Assembly: GCF_000521485.1 (NCBI RefSeq)
Contig: NZ_BAVS01000009.1
Coordinates: 1-64,000, forward strand
Origin: Gracilibacillus boraciitolerans JCM 21714
GTDB lineage: Bacteria > Bacillota > Bacilli > Bacillales > Amphibacillaceae
DNA: 64,000 bases
Direction: 5' to 3'
The notes beneath the pieces were generated by a model that had not been told where the DNA came from, searched no databases, and worked only from the letters and a program-made list of their open reading frames with translations. Both the position numbers and the translations under genes were made by a program. Shown piece after piece: positions 20,321 to 30,043 of this stretch (positions are counted from its first letter, which is position 1; each line of letters opens with the position of its first letter).

Positions 20321-21326
20321 ATGAAAAAGAAAATGAACTATTTAATCTTACTTTTAACGACCATCTTTATGTTTGGTTGTACCAACGTAGAAGATGCATC
20401 CATTACAGATAAAGAAACAGATCCACAAGAAGTAACCACAGTTAATACAAATAAGAATAGTGAAACAGATAAAGAAACGGATTCGCAAGAAGTAACCCCA
20501 GCTAATACTAATAAAGATAGTGAAGAAGAAGCTTCTACTAAGGTTGTTGATGAACCAGAGGTAGAGGAAACGCCAATTGAAACAAATGATGACTTGTTTT
20601 CAGGATACGAACTAATAAATGTAGATGGTGGAGAATTAAGTGGAAATCGAGAATCAAGTGTTGTCGTAGATATTGGCTTTGGAGATCGAGAGTATTGGGC
20701 ATTTACGAACGAGCATGGTCAGTTGGTAAGGGTAGTTGCAGAGGAAATTATTTTGCAGGATGACGATACAGAAGATGTATTATCATCGGGCAGATATTTC
20801 TCAGACGAAGCGAAAGTACCAGGTGTTGAAAGTGATGTACTCGATGAAGGACATGTGATTGCGGATTCGCTTGGTGGCGTATCCAACGCATATAATATCA
20901 CACCTCAAGAAAGTACACTTAACCGACACGGTGATCAAGCCTACATGGAAGATGCGATACGTAACGCAGGTGGCGCAAGCCATTTTGAAGCCATTATCTC
21001 TTATGCAGACACAGAAACCCAAATACCTTCAAAGTATCAGTATACGTACACAATAAATGGTAATGAGATAGTAGATACGTTCAATAATGTCAATCCCGAT
21101 GATGTTAATGAGTCACTAGGTTTAACAGATAGCGAGGACACTTCTAATTCAAATCCATCTAGTTCCGATGAAAAAGGGGGGGATGTGTCTAGCGTTGATG
21201 TGAATGGTAATGGACAAGTGACCATACAAGAAGCAAAAGATGCAGGTTTCAGCATGCCTATCCATGACAACCATTGGTTATACTTATATGCGAGATAATG
21301 ACGCAGATGGGATGGTTGGAGAGTAA
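20321..21326 (+). pseudogene. Secreted DNA/RNA non-specific endonuclease lipoprotein, frameshift near the end
   Basis: Lipoprotein signal peptide with lipobox MFGC (Cys about residue 20), a Thr/Glu-rich linker containing an imperfect DKETD.QEVT repeat, then a nuclease domain with DEGHVIADSLGG and an N...N...PQ...N pattern typical of EndA/NucA-type enzymes. A short C-terminal DVNGNGQVTIQEA segment resembles a calcium-binding loop. The frame ends at 21298, but a one-base shift near 21285 continues as YMRDNDADGMVGE and stop at 21326, like other proteins of this kind. A G7 run (21176-21182) adds a Gly. It may degrade competing DNA at the surface. Confidence 0.7.
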
Positions 21327-21707
21327 GACTCTAAAACTTTGAGACAAAAAAATAAAAGAAAGAATATATTCTTCAATGGACGCTTTATAACAATTCGCGA
21401 ATGGGTGTCTGTACAGGTACACTAAAGTTAATGGTCATATCATCTAAATTGGTATGGCGGAAATATAATTATTTTTCACTAACGAGTGGCGATTGCTGAA
21501 CAAGAGCAGTCGCTTCTTTTGTTAATGAAGCAGAAGAGTTTAAGGAAAAAATTAATAATAACTGGGAAAGTATTTGTTTAAAGGTAAGCCTGAATTAAAA
21601 AAGTCAAAGTTTGGGTAAAAGTGCATTTAAAATTTTAAAAAGTCAACCTTGAGGCAATGCGAAATTTTATTAAGGAATATAATATAATATATGAGGAGTG
21701 TTGAAAA
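21327..21707. other. Intergenic, possible gene debris
   Basis: No start/stop-bounded gene with a ribosome binding site. Short readable stretches (EAEEFKEKINNNWE near 21530) suggest remnants. AT-rich sequence before 21708 probably holds the next promoter. Confidence 0.35.
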
Positions 21708-22607
21708 TTGAAATTACGATGGATTGTTCTAGTGTTTCTTTCATTAATTATAAGTGGTTGTGCTGAAAGTAGCGAAGAAACCACGACCCATTCAAGTGGC
21801 GAGATAACAAATACAACAGATATGCAAAATGTAGACAAGAGAAGTGGAAATTTTAAGGCATATGAAGCTGCACAGAATTATATCACTACATTCTATAGTC
21901 AGGGTAACCCTGATGCAATTAACCATGAGTCTTATGAAAATAGCAATATTATAAAGCGTGAAGATGGTGTTTATTATATCACTTCCGCCTATGATGTACA
22001 TGGTTCGAACAGTCTTTCTACTTATAATTATGAAATGTTATTGGATGGCAATTACCAAATTTTAGATGCTTATGTTCCCGGAAGCATTGGAATATTTGAA
22101 AAGCCAATGGTTTATGATCAATTAGGCAAAGTGCCATTTCAAATATGCGAGAAGACATGGAGGAAGAGGAGAAGTCACAAGCATTTGCAGATCATAATCG
22201 AGATAAAACTGCGTCTCCAAGTGAATCTTTAGTGTATAAAAATGAGGAATATGGTTTCACACTAACATTCCCAGAATCTTGGGCAGATAAGTATAATGTA
22301 AATGAAAACAATTGGTATAATGGTGCGGAAGCAAGTATCACGTTTGATTATGTACAAGATGGAGAAGTTATTTCATATATTTTTAGCCTTTTAATTTTTA
22401 ATGATTCAGAATTCTATGGTTATCATGATCAAGGTATGAATATATATATTACTACAAATGACGGAAAAGTTTACGCATCTAATTCCTTAGCAGAGCCCCC
22501 CTACGGAATTATTACAGAATGAAGAGATGAAACCAATACTTGATGAATTAATGAGGATGGTAAACGTGGATGTCCAAATGATTATAGAATCCATTTCGTT
22601 TAATTGA
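21708..22607 (+). pseudogene. Putative lipoprotein, frameshifted twice
   Basis: About 300 aa if repaired. Lipobox ISGC at about residue 18, a Thr/Ser-rich linker, an N-terminal domain with YEAAQNYITTFYSQ, then a second domain containing YGFTLTFPESW, a motif of PsbP/YcdX-like lipoproteins. Frame 1 (21708-22232) gives way to frame 2 near 22130 (SAISNMREDMEEEEK). At the C6 run 22496-22501 a five-base run would continue as EPPTELLQNEEMKPILDEL to a stop at 22607. No known function; plausibly an exported accessory or cargo protein. Confidence 0.6.
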
Positions 22608-22734
22608 AAATATGGGTAATGTAGTAATTTCTACATTAACCCCCCCAGTCCATTTCATCAATAATTCTTTTAGTTTAACTTTTTTATTGCATAGGGTACA
22701 AAAGGGAGTGTGGTATTATTTTGAAGGAATCTCC

Positions 22735-23590
22735 AGTTTTTCCCGTGCTCTACACGGAATGTGACAGTTTTCCGTCGTTCCGCGTTTCGTCTAACGCTAT
22801 GTGCTTGAGACTATAAGTTCCTCGTTACCCTTAGACAAGATGGTACCTACTACTCTACTTGTTGAGAGCTCGCACTGCGAAAAACCTCGCATTCCTACCC
22901 GATCGGTGTGATGAACGCTTAGAAAATTATCATTGTATTTCGCTAGACTTGGGGCTGTTCCTTAACTCCTATTACAAGAGTTTCGTCAGTCGTAGCCCTA
23001 CCTTCGCAAGAATAAATGCATTTCAGCTTTCACCTTATAGCAAACGTTTTGGATGACAGTTCTTATTTTCAACGTTTTCTGCTTCTCAAGCACCTTACTT
23101 ATACAACGTAGCTATCCATTCTAAACGTAGGTGCTTCCTTTAAGCCTGTGAGCGCGATACCGCCTTTGTTAGGTATGTATTTCAAAGGAGGCATTTTTAC
23201 TCTACACCACCCACCCAACGTTGATAGGGATATAGCTTTACACTATGTTCTAACATTAGACCTGTACATTCGGAAGTTAGTCAGTTCTCTACTATTGAAA
23301 CATTCTCACCTTATCTAGTTTTTCAGTCATGCGGCATATCAGTTAGCATACCTTTTCCGACGGAATGACTTTAGCCTTTCTTCTGCCGAAACAACATGTG
23401 CTTTGAACCCCATAATCTGTCAATCATGATGCCTGCATGAGTATTGATGGGAGTGTTTCAGGAAATAGGGTTCCATCATTCCAATCCTCTGTTGTAAAGT
23501 TAAAATTTATCTAATAAACTTCCTGTATTTTCACACTGCAAAAGCGCTTATGACAGAACTTGTTGCGCGCTCCCTTTAATTGAATAAGAA
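22735..23590 (-). ncRNA. Candidate large structured non-coding RNA (or group II intron remnant)
   Basis: About 850 nt with no credible gene and visibly higher GC than its surroundings. Many stems are readable on the minus strand with G.U pairs that would be mismatches on the plus strand: GAACCCTAT/ATGGGGTTC, GGTAT/ATGCC inside AGTCAT/ATGACT, TGCGAG/TTCGCA. Also GTCTAA/TTAGAC and CCGTG/CACGG. A perfect 13-bp bidirectional terminator sits just beyond the 5' side. I see no clear group II domain V, so intron identity is unsupported. Size and dense stems recall phage/plasmid giant RNAs such as GOLLD or ROOL, but I cannot confirm either. Confidence 0.45.
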
Positions 23591-23606
23591 CAACACATTT
23601 AATAAC

Positions 23607-23636
23607 AAAAAGCTTGGGATGTCCCAAGCTTTTTTG
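23607..23636. terminator. Bidirectional terminator
   Basis: Perfect 13-bp stem AAAAAGCTTGGGA / TCCCAAGCTTTTT with a 2-nt loop and T-runs on both strands. It separates the structured region from the minus-strand gene at 23766. Confidence 0.8.
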
Positions 23637-23765
23637 GTGTATTAATTATATTGTTAACTGCCTTGTTGTTTACGTTGCGAAAACGCATGTTAATATGGCT
23701 GTGTTTTTAAGTTTTCTCAACGTTATCGGAACTACTTAATTTTCTATGTGGGGGGAATTTATATA

Positions 23766-24191
23766 TTAAAAATATAAGGAATCAATAATCGGCAATCGTG
23801 AATCATGTAAGATGACTTCAAAATTATTAGATTCTATATCATGAGCAGTTTCATAAATGCAACTTAATTCATCATTATTTATGATATTCTGTACAGCAGC
23901 ATCTTCATTTATTATATTATTAACATTGTCATACTTATTAAAAATAATAATACTACTTTTATTAAAAACTTCTACTCGATCTTCAACAAATTTTATTAAA
24001 TAACCTTTATCCTGGAACTCAAAAAATAAATTAATTAAGTGGGGGGGTGTTACGATCATTCGTTCATGACAAAAAATACATTGAAAATTACTAATAAATA
24101 AATCATCTAAATCTTTATCAGAATATTTTGTATAAGAAATTGCCATATGATCTTCATTCATCACTTCAATGTTTTTTTGCATTTGGTACAA
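23766..24191 (-). CDS. Hypothetical protein
   Basis: Up to 141 aa; the start could be the TTG at 24191 or ATG at 24182. It contains FQCIFCHERMIV, a lone CxxCH that might bind zinc, and an Asn/Asp-rich C-terminal half. A G7 run (24041-24047) gives VTPPHLINLF. No family recognised. It is the only minus-strand gene here and may be expressed separately from the transfer operon. Confidence 0.5.
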   Translation of the reverse strand: MYQMQKNIEVMNEDHMAISYTKYSDKDLDDLFISNFQCIFCHERMIVTPPHLINLFFEFQDKGYLIKFVEDRVEVFNKSSIIIFNKYDNVNNIINEDAAVQNIINNDELSCIYETAHDIESNNFEVILHDSRLPIIDSLYF

Positions 24192-24400
24192 CCTATTATT
24201 AAATGTGTGTATGTTGTGTCATTATTCACTATTTCCATTGACCACCATTCCTTATGTGAAGTTGTAATCCTTTCTATATTGTACTAAATTCCTATAAATA
24301 ATTAAAGAAGAATTTCACAAATATTTTCCATCATTAATATTAAAACAAAAATTTGTTTAATATTAATATTAAATTGTTGATTTAATAGCTATTATTATAT

Positions 24401-24424
24401 ATAATAACAATAAATTGTTATTAT
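24401..24424. promoter_or_regulatory. Operator palindrome upstream of the transfer operon
   Basis: ATAATAACAAT-AA-ATTGTTATTAT, perfect 11-bp arms with a 2-bp spacer. The core TAACAATAAATTGTTA (24405-24420) is identical to the site at 49375-49390 and nearly so to 49321 and 18928. Likely binding site of the Xre-type regulator encoded at about 49.5 kb. Confidence 0.6.
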
Positions 24425-24495
24425 TTGATTAGTCGTTTGGTAAGGGAACCCGCACACATTCTCTTACTTTACCATACAAGGGTAAATAGAACCAA

Positions 24496-24595
24496 TACAT
24501 ACTTACCATAAATAAGTATGTAAAAAGAAAGTCAATTTTAGTCTGTTTTTATATCCTTTTATAACAAAGGATGCAGATTAAAATTGGCTTTTTTT
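24496..24595 (+). terminator. Leader hairpin plus terminator before the transfer operon
   Basis: A 10-bp inverted repeat TACATACTTA/TAAGTATGTA (24496-24522) is followed by a 16-bp stem (24530-24545 with 24574-24589, two wobble pairs) and a T7 tail. The loop also carries an ATCCTTT/AAAGGAT inner stem. Because the long operon begins 20 nt later, this looks like an attenuator that would need readthrough or antitermination. It could also simply end an upstream RNA. Confidence 0.65.
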
Positions 24596-24615
24596 AATGT
24601 TAAGAGAGGGTGCAT

Positions 24616-25086
24616 ATGATGGAATGGAGTACACATGCATTGTCAGGAGTTGCTTTAGGATATATGGTAACAAACGATTGGAAAGGTGCGATAATTGGTG
24701 GAATTTCCAGTATTATTCCTGATCTTGATGAACCAAGATCTAAGTTTGGAAAGTTATTTTTTCCTATTTCAATTCCAATTGGTTGGATATTTGAACATAG
24801 AACATTCACGCATTCTTTATTATTTTTCACTATTTGTTTCAGTCTATCAGTAATATTATTCGACTTCTACATAGCATTAGCTATCATATCAGGAATCATA
24901 GCTCATGTATTAGGTGATATGGTAACTGAAAAAGTACAACTATTATATCCATATAAAAAAGATATTGGTGTATCCATTCCAAGATTTACTTATATTCTCA
25001 TAGATCGTATTGCCAGATTAACCCTAATAGTATATATCATCTTCACTATTTATCAAGATGTGATTGTTAGAAATTTTATAAATTGA
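24616..25086 (+). CDS. YdjM/DUF457-family membrane metal-dependent hydrolase
   Basis: About 156 aa with four hydrophobic segments. The family His signatures are present: THALSG near the start, HRTFTHSL in the middle and GIIAHVLGDM later, with PDLDEP between. Start is ATG 24616 or 24619 after AGAGAGGG. It opens the transfer/segregation gene block, 14 nt before the actin-like gene. Members of this family are LexA-regulated membrane proteins in some bacteria; their reaction is unknown. Confidence 0.75.
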   Translation: MMEWSTHALSGVALGYMVTNDWKGAIIGGISSIIPDLDEPRSKFGKLFFPISIPIGWIFEHRTFTHSLLFFTICFSLSVILFDFYIALAIISGIIAHVLGDMVTEKVQLLYPYKKDIGVSIPRFTYILIDRIARLTLIVYIIFTIYQDVIVRNFIN

Positions 25087-25100
25087 AAGGAGTAGAATAG

Positions 25101-26183
25101 ATGAAAAAATTGGAATATGTAGCAGTAGACGTTGGGTATGGCTTTGTTAAAGTAATTAGTTCTAATGGCAAAAAAGTATTATTCCCTTCAGTTGTTGGTT
25201 CAGGAAGAGAAAGGATGCTTGCCAATTTTCTTGATGAAAAGGAACAAGAGGAAACAGACCTTTCAGAAATTCATATCAAATTGAATGGGAAGCATTACTT
25301 CATAGGTGAGATGGCTTTAAAAAACTCTACAGATGGATCGAGGGTGTTTGAAAGAGAAAGATATAATCACGAATATTCTCAAATATTGATGCATGCTGCT
25401 ATTCAATTGGTAGTAGAAAAGGGAACAGAAGAAGTTGTTTTATTTACTGGCTTACCATTAAGTTATATGGAATCCCAAAAAGATAAATTCAAACAAAAAT
25501 TATTGCAAGAAACCATCAATATAGAATGGATAACAGGTAAGACAAAAGGACAAAAACAAATCGTAATAAAAGAAGCATATATTTTCCCACAAGGGTTTTC
25601 GGCTCTGTGGGCTACATTATTAAATCATGAAGGAAAAACCACCAATAAAGATTTATTTGCTGAAGGAAATCAGATAGCAGTAATAGATATTGGCTTTCGC
25701 ACAACTGATTTATGCGTTATTGAAATGCAAGATAATGCTAGTTTTAAAGCACTTGCACCTTTCTCAGACACCTTAGATCAAGGTGTGGTGAACCTATATG
25801 AAAATATTAAAGTAGCCTATCGAAATCAAACAGGTGGTCAAGATCTATCAGAAAATAAAATAAAACGCATTTTATCTCAAAAGAATATCTCCTATAAGGG
25901 TAAGAAGATTGATTTAACGGAAGAAGTCAGGGAAGCTCACGAGTCCGTTGCTAATGCAATTAATGATCGAATAAATAAATTGTGGAAAGATGAATCAGAT
26001 ACGTTTGATCATATTTACGTAGTAGGTGGTGGTGGTTCACTATTTATGGACTACCTACAAAGCAATTTTGATAATCGTTTAGAATCTATTGTTGCTAGTC
26101 AATTTGCTAATGCAATTGGTTATTACAGGATAGGAAAGATTATGATAGGCGATATTCCATCAACTAAAGTAGCAACAGGTTAA
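25101..26183 (+). CDS. Actin-like plasmid segregation ATPase (ParM/Alp family)
   Basis: 360 aa, the size of bacterial actin-like proteins. It shows the phosphate-1 motif VAVDVGYGFVKV at the start, phosphate-2 AVIDIGFRTTDLCVI, and the adenosine motif IYVVGGGGSLF. It should form filaments that push plasmid copies apart with the next gene as adaptor. The element thus has both a ParA and an actin-like system, unless this one serves transfer. RBS GAAAGGAG; the downstream gene starts 11 nt after its stop. Confidence 0.85.
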   Translation: MKKLEYVAVDVGYGFVKVISSNGKKVLFPSVVGSGRERMLANFLDEKEQEETDLSEIHIKLNGKHYFIGEMALKNSTDGSRVFERERYNHEYSQILMHAAIQLVVEKGTEEVVLFTGLPLSYMESQKDKFKQKLLQETINIEWITGKTKGQKQIVIKEAYIFPQGFSALWATLLNHEGKTTNKDLFAEGNQIAVIDIGFRTTDLCVIEMQDNASFKALAPFSDTLDQGVVNLYENIKVAYRNQTGGQDLSENKIKRILSQKNISYKGKKIDLTEEVREAHESVANAINDRINKLWKDESDTFDHIYVVGGGGSLFMDYLQSNFDNRLESIVASQFANAIGYYRIGKIMIGDIPSTKVATG

Positions 26184-26194
26184 GGTGGGATTAT

Positions 26195-26557
26195 ATGTGT
26201 CTTAAAGAAGTATACTCACTCAGAATAACGAAAAGCGACAATGATATAAAAGAATATTTGAAACAATTTCCAACACAAGAACAATCAAACGCAATAAAAA
26301 AAATATTGAAATATGGAATAGATAAATTACAGCAAGAATTTAAGGATGAACAATATATAAAAGGACTGGAACAAAAGATTAATACGTTTCAAAGTGAGCA
26401 ATCAGAACAAATGAAAATGCTATTTGATATATTGCAATCAGGCTCATTGGAAATAAAAGAGAATTCAAATTCTACTGATAACCAGAATAATAACACAGAA
26501 ATAAGTGATAGTTTAAAAAAGTCTATGCAAGAATCTATAAGTATATTTGGTGGATAA
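26195..26557 (+). CDS. Putative adaptor of the actin-like system
   Basis: 120 aa. N-terminal half contains YSLRITKSDNDIKEYLKQF, a ribbon-helix-helix-like opening, followed by a coiled coil and an Asn-rich tail. Size and position directly after the actin-like gene fit a ParR/Alp7R-type centromere-binding adaptor. Similarity itself is weak and the role is inferred. RBS AAGGTGG, ATG 26195. Confidence 0.55.
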   Translation: MCLKEVYSLRITKSDNDIKEYLKQFPTQEQSNAIKKILKYGIDKLQQEFKDEQYIKGLEQKINTFQSEQSEQMKMLFDILQSGSLEIKENSNSTDNQNNNTEISDSLKKSMQESISIFGG

Positions 26558-26665
26558 TTATCCCTTAGTCCGATGCTTCTCTTAATTTGAGAGTATGACT
26601 AAAAAAAAATGAAACACCTATAGGAAATGAAGATAGATTAATAAAAAACTGAGAGGTGATAGGTA

Positions 26666-26957
26666 GTGTATATTTCAGCAAAGTATAAAGTACGTGCAGA
26701 TGAAAATGATTTTCCACAAATTGGACAAGTAATTGTAGGGAAGTTCAAGGGGGGTGGAATTGTCAACAATTGTCAAGGAAATACAGAAAGTAGAATGGCA
26801 TAACACAAACTGGAAAGAGGATAATCAAGTACCTATTTGTGTAGTGCATTTAGTTGTGCAAGCTGATGAAAAAGAGTTGCGCATGAAACAACAGCGACAA
26901 AAAGCACTTTCTGAGAATAAGCTCGTCATACTTGATGGTGGCAAAGAAGAAGAATAA
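26666..26957 (+). pseudogene. Small conserved transfer-operon protein, frameshifted
   Basis: About 97 aa if repaired. GTG start at 26666 after GAGAGGTGAT. The frame breaks at a G6 run (26749-26754). With five Gs, VYISAKYKVRAD... joins in frame to FKGVELSTIVKEIQ and runs to the stop at 26957. Family not recognised; small soluble proteins at this position accompany Tcp/Con conjugation genes. Confidence 0.55.
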
Positions 26958-26974
26958 AAAAGGTGGTGATTAAA

Positions 26975-27199
26975 TTGTTTCGTATGGCTCTACAAATTCT
27001 ATTAGGACTTTTCCTAGTAATAATAGTTGGAAGCATAATTTTAGAAACATTCCCGCAACTACAACCTTTATGGCAGGAATTCGTTGATGTCGTTATTGGA
27101 CTATATGAATCATCCAAAGTGAAGTATGGAACAATAGCAACAGTCGGAATCATCATTGCAATTGGTGTATTAGCAGGAACAAGTAGAAAATCATTATAA
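26975..27199 (+). CDS. Small two-segment membrane protein of the transfer operon
   Basis: 74 aa. TTG at 26975 is well spaced from AAGGTGGTG; an in-frame GTG at 26963 is possible but overlaps the site. Two hydrophobic helices (IILGLF-like segment near residues 5-23 and IATVGIIIAIGVLAG near 55-69) flank a short loop. Probably an accessory of the T4SS membrane complex. Family unknown. Confidence 0.55.
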   Translation: MFRMALQILLGLFLVIIVGSIILETFPQLQPLWQEFVDVVIGLYESSKVKYGTIATVGIIIAIGVLAGTSRKSL

Positions 27200-27290
27200 A
27201 AGGAAAGGAGAGATAAAAGCGTGAAAAATAAAACTACCTTTAAAAGTTTTTTAGAAAAAGTACTCCTCTATTTTAAAAAAACGTCTGAGG

Positions 27291-28298
27291 ATGAAAAACA
27301 CAAAAAGGAACTTAGGAAAACAAACAAAAAACGTATCGGTAAAGCCTAAAGGATTCATTGCTAGAAAGATGGGTGTGATCAGTTTTTGGTCACTATTCTC
27401 AATTATGGTTCTAGTTGTACTGGTTACGATGTTTGGCGGCAGCAGTAGTAATGCAGAAATAGATTATAAAAAAATCTTAGAAGCTAACAAAAACCACGCC
27501 ACGACAGATGAAGCGATTCAATTTGCTGAAAACTTCACGCAAGATTATTTTACGTGGAAAGCAACGGATGAAGGCAAAAATAACCGCAAATCTATCATGA
27601 GTAAATACATGATAGAGGATTTAGATGATTATGGCGGTATAGATTTTACTAATATGAAGAAAAACGCTGTAGTTCGGAATGTAGAATTGCGACAAATAGA
27701 GGAAAAAGCTAAAGATGTGGCTCATATCACGTTTTATGTAGAATATGAACTAAAGGAATCAGGCGAGGATGCCAAAACCATTAAAAGCGAGAAATATTTC
27801 GTTGTACCAGTAGCGTATGATGGAAAAACATATGGTGTATACGAGCTTCCTAAGTTTACATTTTTAGAGGAAGCAACCACTGTAAAAAGCGTAAGCACGC
27901 CAAAATATAAAAAAGCTGATACAAGTGAAAAGAATGAAATACAGGAATTTTTAAGTACATTCTTTTCATCTTACGCAGAAGATAGTCAAGATAAGTTAAA
28001 CTATCTCCTTTATACAGAAGATCTAACACCTGGGCTTAAACAAACTGTCCTATTTAATCAAATCAAGAACTCAGATATTTTCTTGGGAGAAAACGAGTTG
28101 GAGTATTTAGCCGTTGCAGAAGTGATATTTAAAGATCCAAAATCTGATATTAGTTTTGCTACCAACTATCAATTGAATTTAGTTAAAAGAGAGGGGCGAT
28201 ATATGGTAGCAGGAATTGATGATATTGCTAATAAGCAAGTAGAAACAATAGAGGAAACAGAGGAAGAAAATAATAACGAGGGTGAAAAGGAGGAATAG
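27291..28298 (+). CDS. TcpC/ConB-like (VirB8-type) conjugation protein
   Basis: 335 aa: a basic cytoplasmic tail, one membrane helix (VISFWSLFSIMVLVVLVTMF, about residues 29-48), then two NTF2-like domains (about 75-195 and 215-320), the TcpC layout. A better ribosome binding site (AAAGGAGAG) precedes a GTG at 27221 in another frame, giving KNKTTFKSFLEKVLLYF... and ending near 27340. A one-base change near 27345 would fuse the two (IGKPKGFIARKMG), so the true protein is probably about 23 residues longer. Confidence 0.8.
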   Translation: MKNTKRNLGKQTKNVSVKPKGFIARKMGVISFWSLFSIMVLVVLVTMFGGSSSNAEIDYKKILEANKNHATTDEAIQFAENFTQDYFTWKATDEGKNNRKSIMSKYMIEDLDDYGGIDFTNMKKNAVVRNVELRQIEEKAKDVAHITFYVEYELKESGEDAKTIKSEKYFVVPVAYDGKTYGVYELPKFTFLEEATTVKSVSTPKYKKADTSEKNEIQEFLSTFFSSYAEDSQDKLNYLLYTEDLTPGLKQTVLFNQIKNSDIFLGENELEYLAVAEVIFKDPKSDISFATNYQLNLVKREGRYMVAGIDDIANKQVETIEETEEENNNEGEKEE

Positions 28299-28301
28299 AA
28301 A

Positions 28302-28527
28302 ATGGGTTTAGAAAGCTTTTTTGACTGGTTTAAGGAACAAGCAGGCTATGTGTTATTTATTGTTTTGATTATCGGGATCTTTGTTACAGGGGGGGTAAAA
28401 AGGGCTTGGATAGCAATGATAGGGGTCATTATTGGATGTGCATTTATCGGTGTGTTTATCATATCCCCCTGATATTATTAAAAATATTTCTGAATTTGCA
28501 ACCGAAAAACTGAGTTTAAACAATTGA
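28302..28527 (+). pseudogene. TcpD-like small membrane protein, frameshifted near its end
   Basis: About 75 aa if repaired. Two hydrophobic helices (VLFIVLIIGIFVTG, then WIAMIGVIIGCAFIGVFII). A C5 run at 28465-28469 breaks the frame; four Cs give IISPDIIKNISEFATEK and a stop at 28527, eleven nt before the TcpE start. A G7 run (28389-28395) reads VTGGVKRAW. Position between TcpC and TcpE genes supports the call. RBS AAGGAGGA. Confidence 0.7.
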
Positions 28528-28537
28528 GGTAATGTAA

Positions 28538-29041
28538 ATGGCTAATAATACTGAAACGAAAATACCGTTATATGTACTTAATGATTACTTGAAATTTGAA
28601 AGAAAAATCTATCAATTATTTGGTCTGTCTTTAGGCAGACCAATACCCTTAAAAACAATTCTTTATTTTCTAACAATAGTAGTAATCGAGATTGTTCTAT
28701 ATTTCACTCCGATATTAGGTTCTCTAATTAACTGGATGCCAGCTGTATTTTTAATCATGATCCCTTTTGCAATAGCGTATGTGCTATCAGATGTAGTTAC
28801 AGAAGGAAGATTGCCATTACAATATTTTCGTTCGATATTGCTTTATTATTGGCGAAAACAAAAAGGAATAACATACGCAAGAGGGCGTGAGGTAAAAAAG
28901 CTAATGCGATATGAATTTGAGGGATATACAACGATCACCTTTGGCGAGGACCACTCCAATGATCGGTTTAAACCAAAAAAGTCGAAATTTAAAAGTAAAG
29001 GAATGCCAAAGGTAACATATATCAAGGATCAGCTTGATTAA
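28538..29041 (+). CDS. TcpE-family conjugation protein
   Basis: 167 aa. Starts with a short soluble segment (YLKFERKIYQLFGLSLGRPIPL), then two membrane helices (about residues 45-85), an Arg/Lys-rich loop and a basic C-terminus ending KVTYIKDQLD. This matches the TcpE/ConD type found between TcpD and the VirB4 ATPase in Gram-positive conjugative elements. It likely anchors the ATPase at the membrane. Confidence 0.8.
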   Translation: MANNTETKIPLYVLNDYLKFERKIYQLFGLSLGRPIPLKTILYFLTIVVIEIVLYFTPILGSLINWMPAVFLIMIPFAIAYVLSDVVTEGRLPLQYFRSILLYYWRKQKGITYARGREVKKLMRYEFEGYTTITFGEDHSNDRFKPKKSKFKSKGMPKVTYIKDQLD

Positions 29042-29059
29042 ACAGAAAGGAGAATATAT

Positions 29060-30043
29060 TTGAAAACAGGTGTATTAGATTTTCCGATAAAACATATTGA
29101 TGGAAATTTAGTTTTTTCCAAAGATGGAACGGTGACAGCTTATTATGAAGTATCAGGATTTAATTATGATTTTCTTGATCACGACGATAAGTTAATACCA
29201 TTTCAATCTCAAACAGCATTTTTATTCAATAATAAAAATGACCTTCATTTTATGTTAGAACCTTTTCCTAGCAATATAGAGGAAATATTAGGAACAACGA
29301 TCGAAGATATTAAAATGAAAAATTATTTATTAAAAGATAATGGTATTCGATTAATGGAAGCTACGAAAGAAGCATTAAGTAAACGAAAAGAAATTCAGGA
29401 AACAAGTGAATATCTACAATTTATAGGTGTTCAATTAATACCTGATTTGAATAAATATAAGGATGCAAACGCAGGGTTAGGTTTAATCAGCAGCATAAAA
29501 GAGTTCTTTAAAGGTGTAAATGCACAAATTAATAGAGCTAATGGTTTGCACAGCATGGATATTTTAGAAGAAGAAATAAAAATGTGGAAAGATCAATCTG
29601 AAACAGCAATGGATAGTATTAGATCAGCATTCAATTGTAACATCAAGGAATTAAACACAGCTCAAGCTGTATATCTCCTAGAAAAAGAATTTTCTGTTAT
29701 GCAATCCAATTCTGATATTAAAAAAAGGAGAAATTTCACAACTGGTGAAAAAGTAGAAGGTCTGGATGATGAAGGAAGATCACAACGAGCAATCAGACCT
29801 AAAGAAACAGCTTTCTTTGATTTACAGAATACAAACATAGAGGAAGATACACCAACATCTTTGATATTTAGAAAAGAAGTCAATGATGAAGTGAAAGAGA
29901 TGCACGTTAAGTATCTTGTAGCACATTCAATGGATAGTGAGAATTATTTTCCTAATTTTGAATGGCTCTATAATATTCAGTCAAGAATGAATTTTCCTAT
30001 TTCCGTTTCCGTAAGGCATATCACCAAACGAATGAGCGTATGA
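29060..30043 (+). CDS. VirB4/TcpF-type ATPase, N-terminal part
   Basis: 327 aa corresponding to the N-terminal, non-ATPase domain of VirB4-like transfer ATPases (TGVLDFPIKHIDGNLVFSKDG opening; HYHIT-like FPISVSVRHITKRM end). The stop overlaps the next ATG as ATGA. Homologues are normally a single chain of 800-900 aa, and 327 plus 558 equals that, so this is either a natural split with translational coupling or one lost base near 30040. No long G run lies at the junction. Confidence 0.75.
   Translation: MKTGVLDFPIKHIDGNLVFSKDGTVTAYYEVSGFNYDFLDHDDKLIPFQSQTAFLFNNKNDLHFMLEPFPSNIEEILGTTIEDIKMKNYLLKDNGIRLMEATKEALSKRKEIQETSEYLQFIGVQLIPDLNKYKDANAGLGLISSIKEFFKGVNAQINRANGLHSMDILEEEIKMWKDQSETAMDSIRSAFNCNIKELNTAQAVYLLEKEFSVMQSNSDIKKRRNFTTGEKVEGLDDEGRSQRAIRPKETAFFDLQNTNIEEDTPTSLIFRKEVNDEVKEMHVKYLVAHSMDSENYFPNFEWLYNIQSRMNFPISVSVRHITKRMSV

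Noticed and set aside
22735-23590. Group II intron
   Set aside because: Size and folding are suggestive, and insertion near a terminator is typical of one class, but no recognisable domain V or GUGYG start was found and no reverse transcriptase is encoded.
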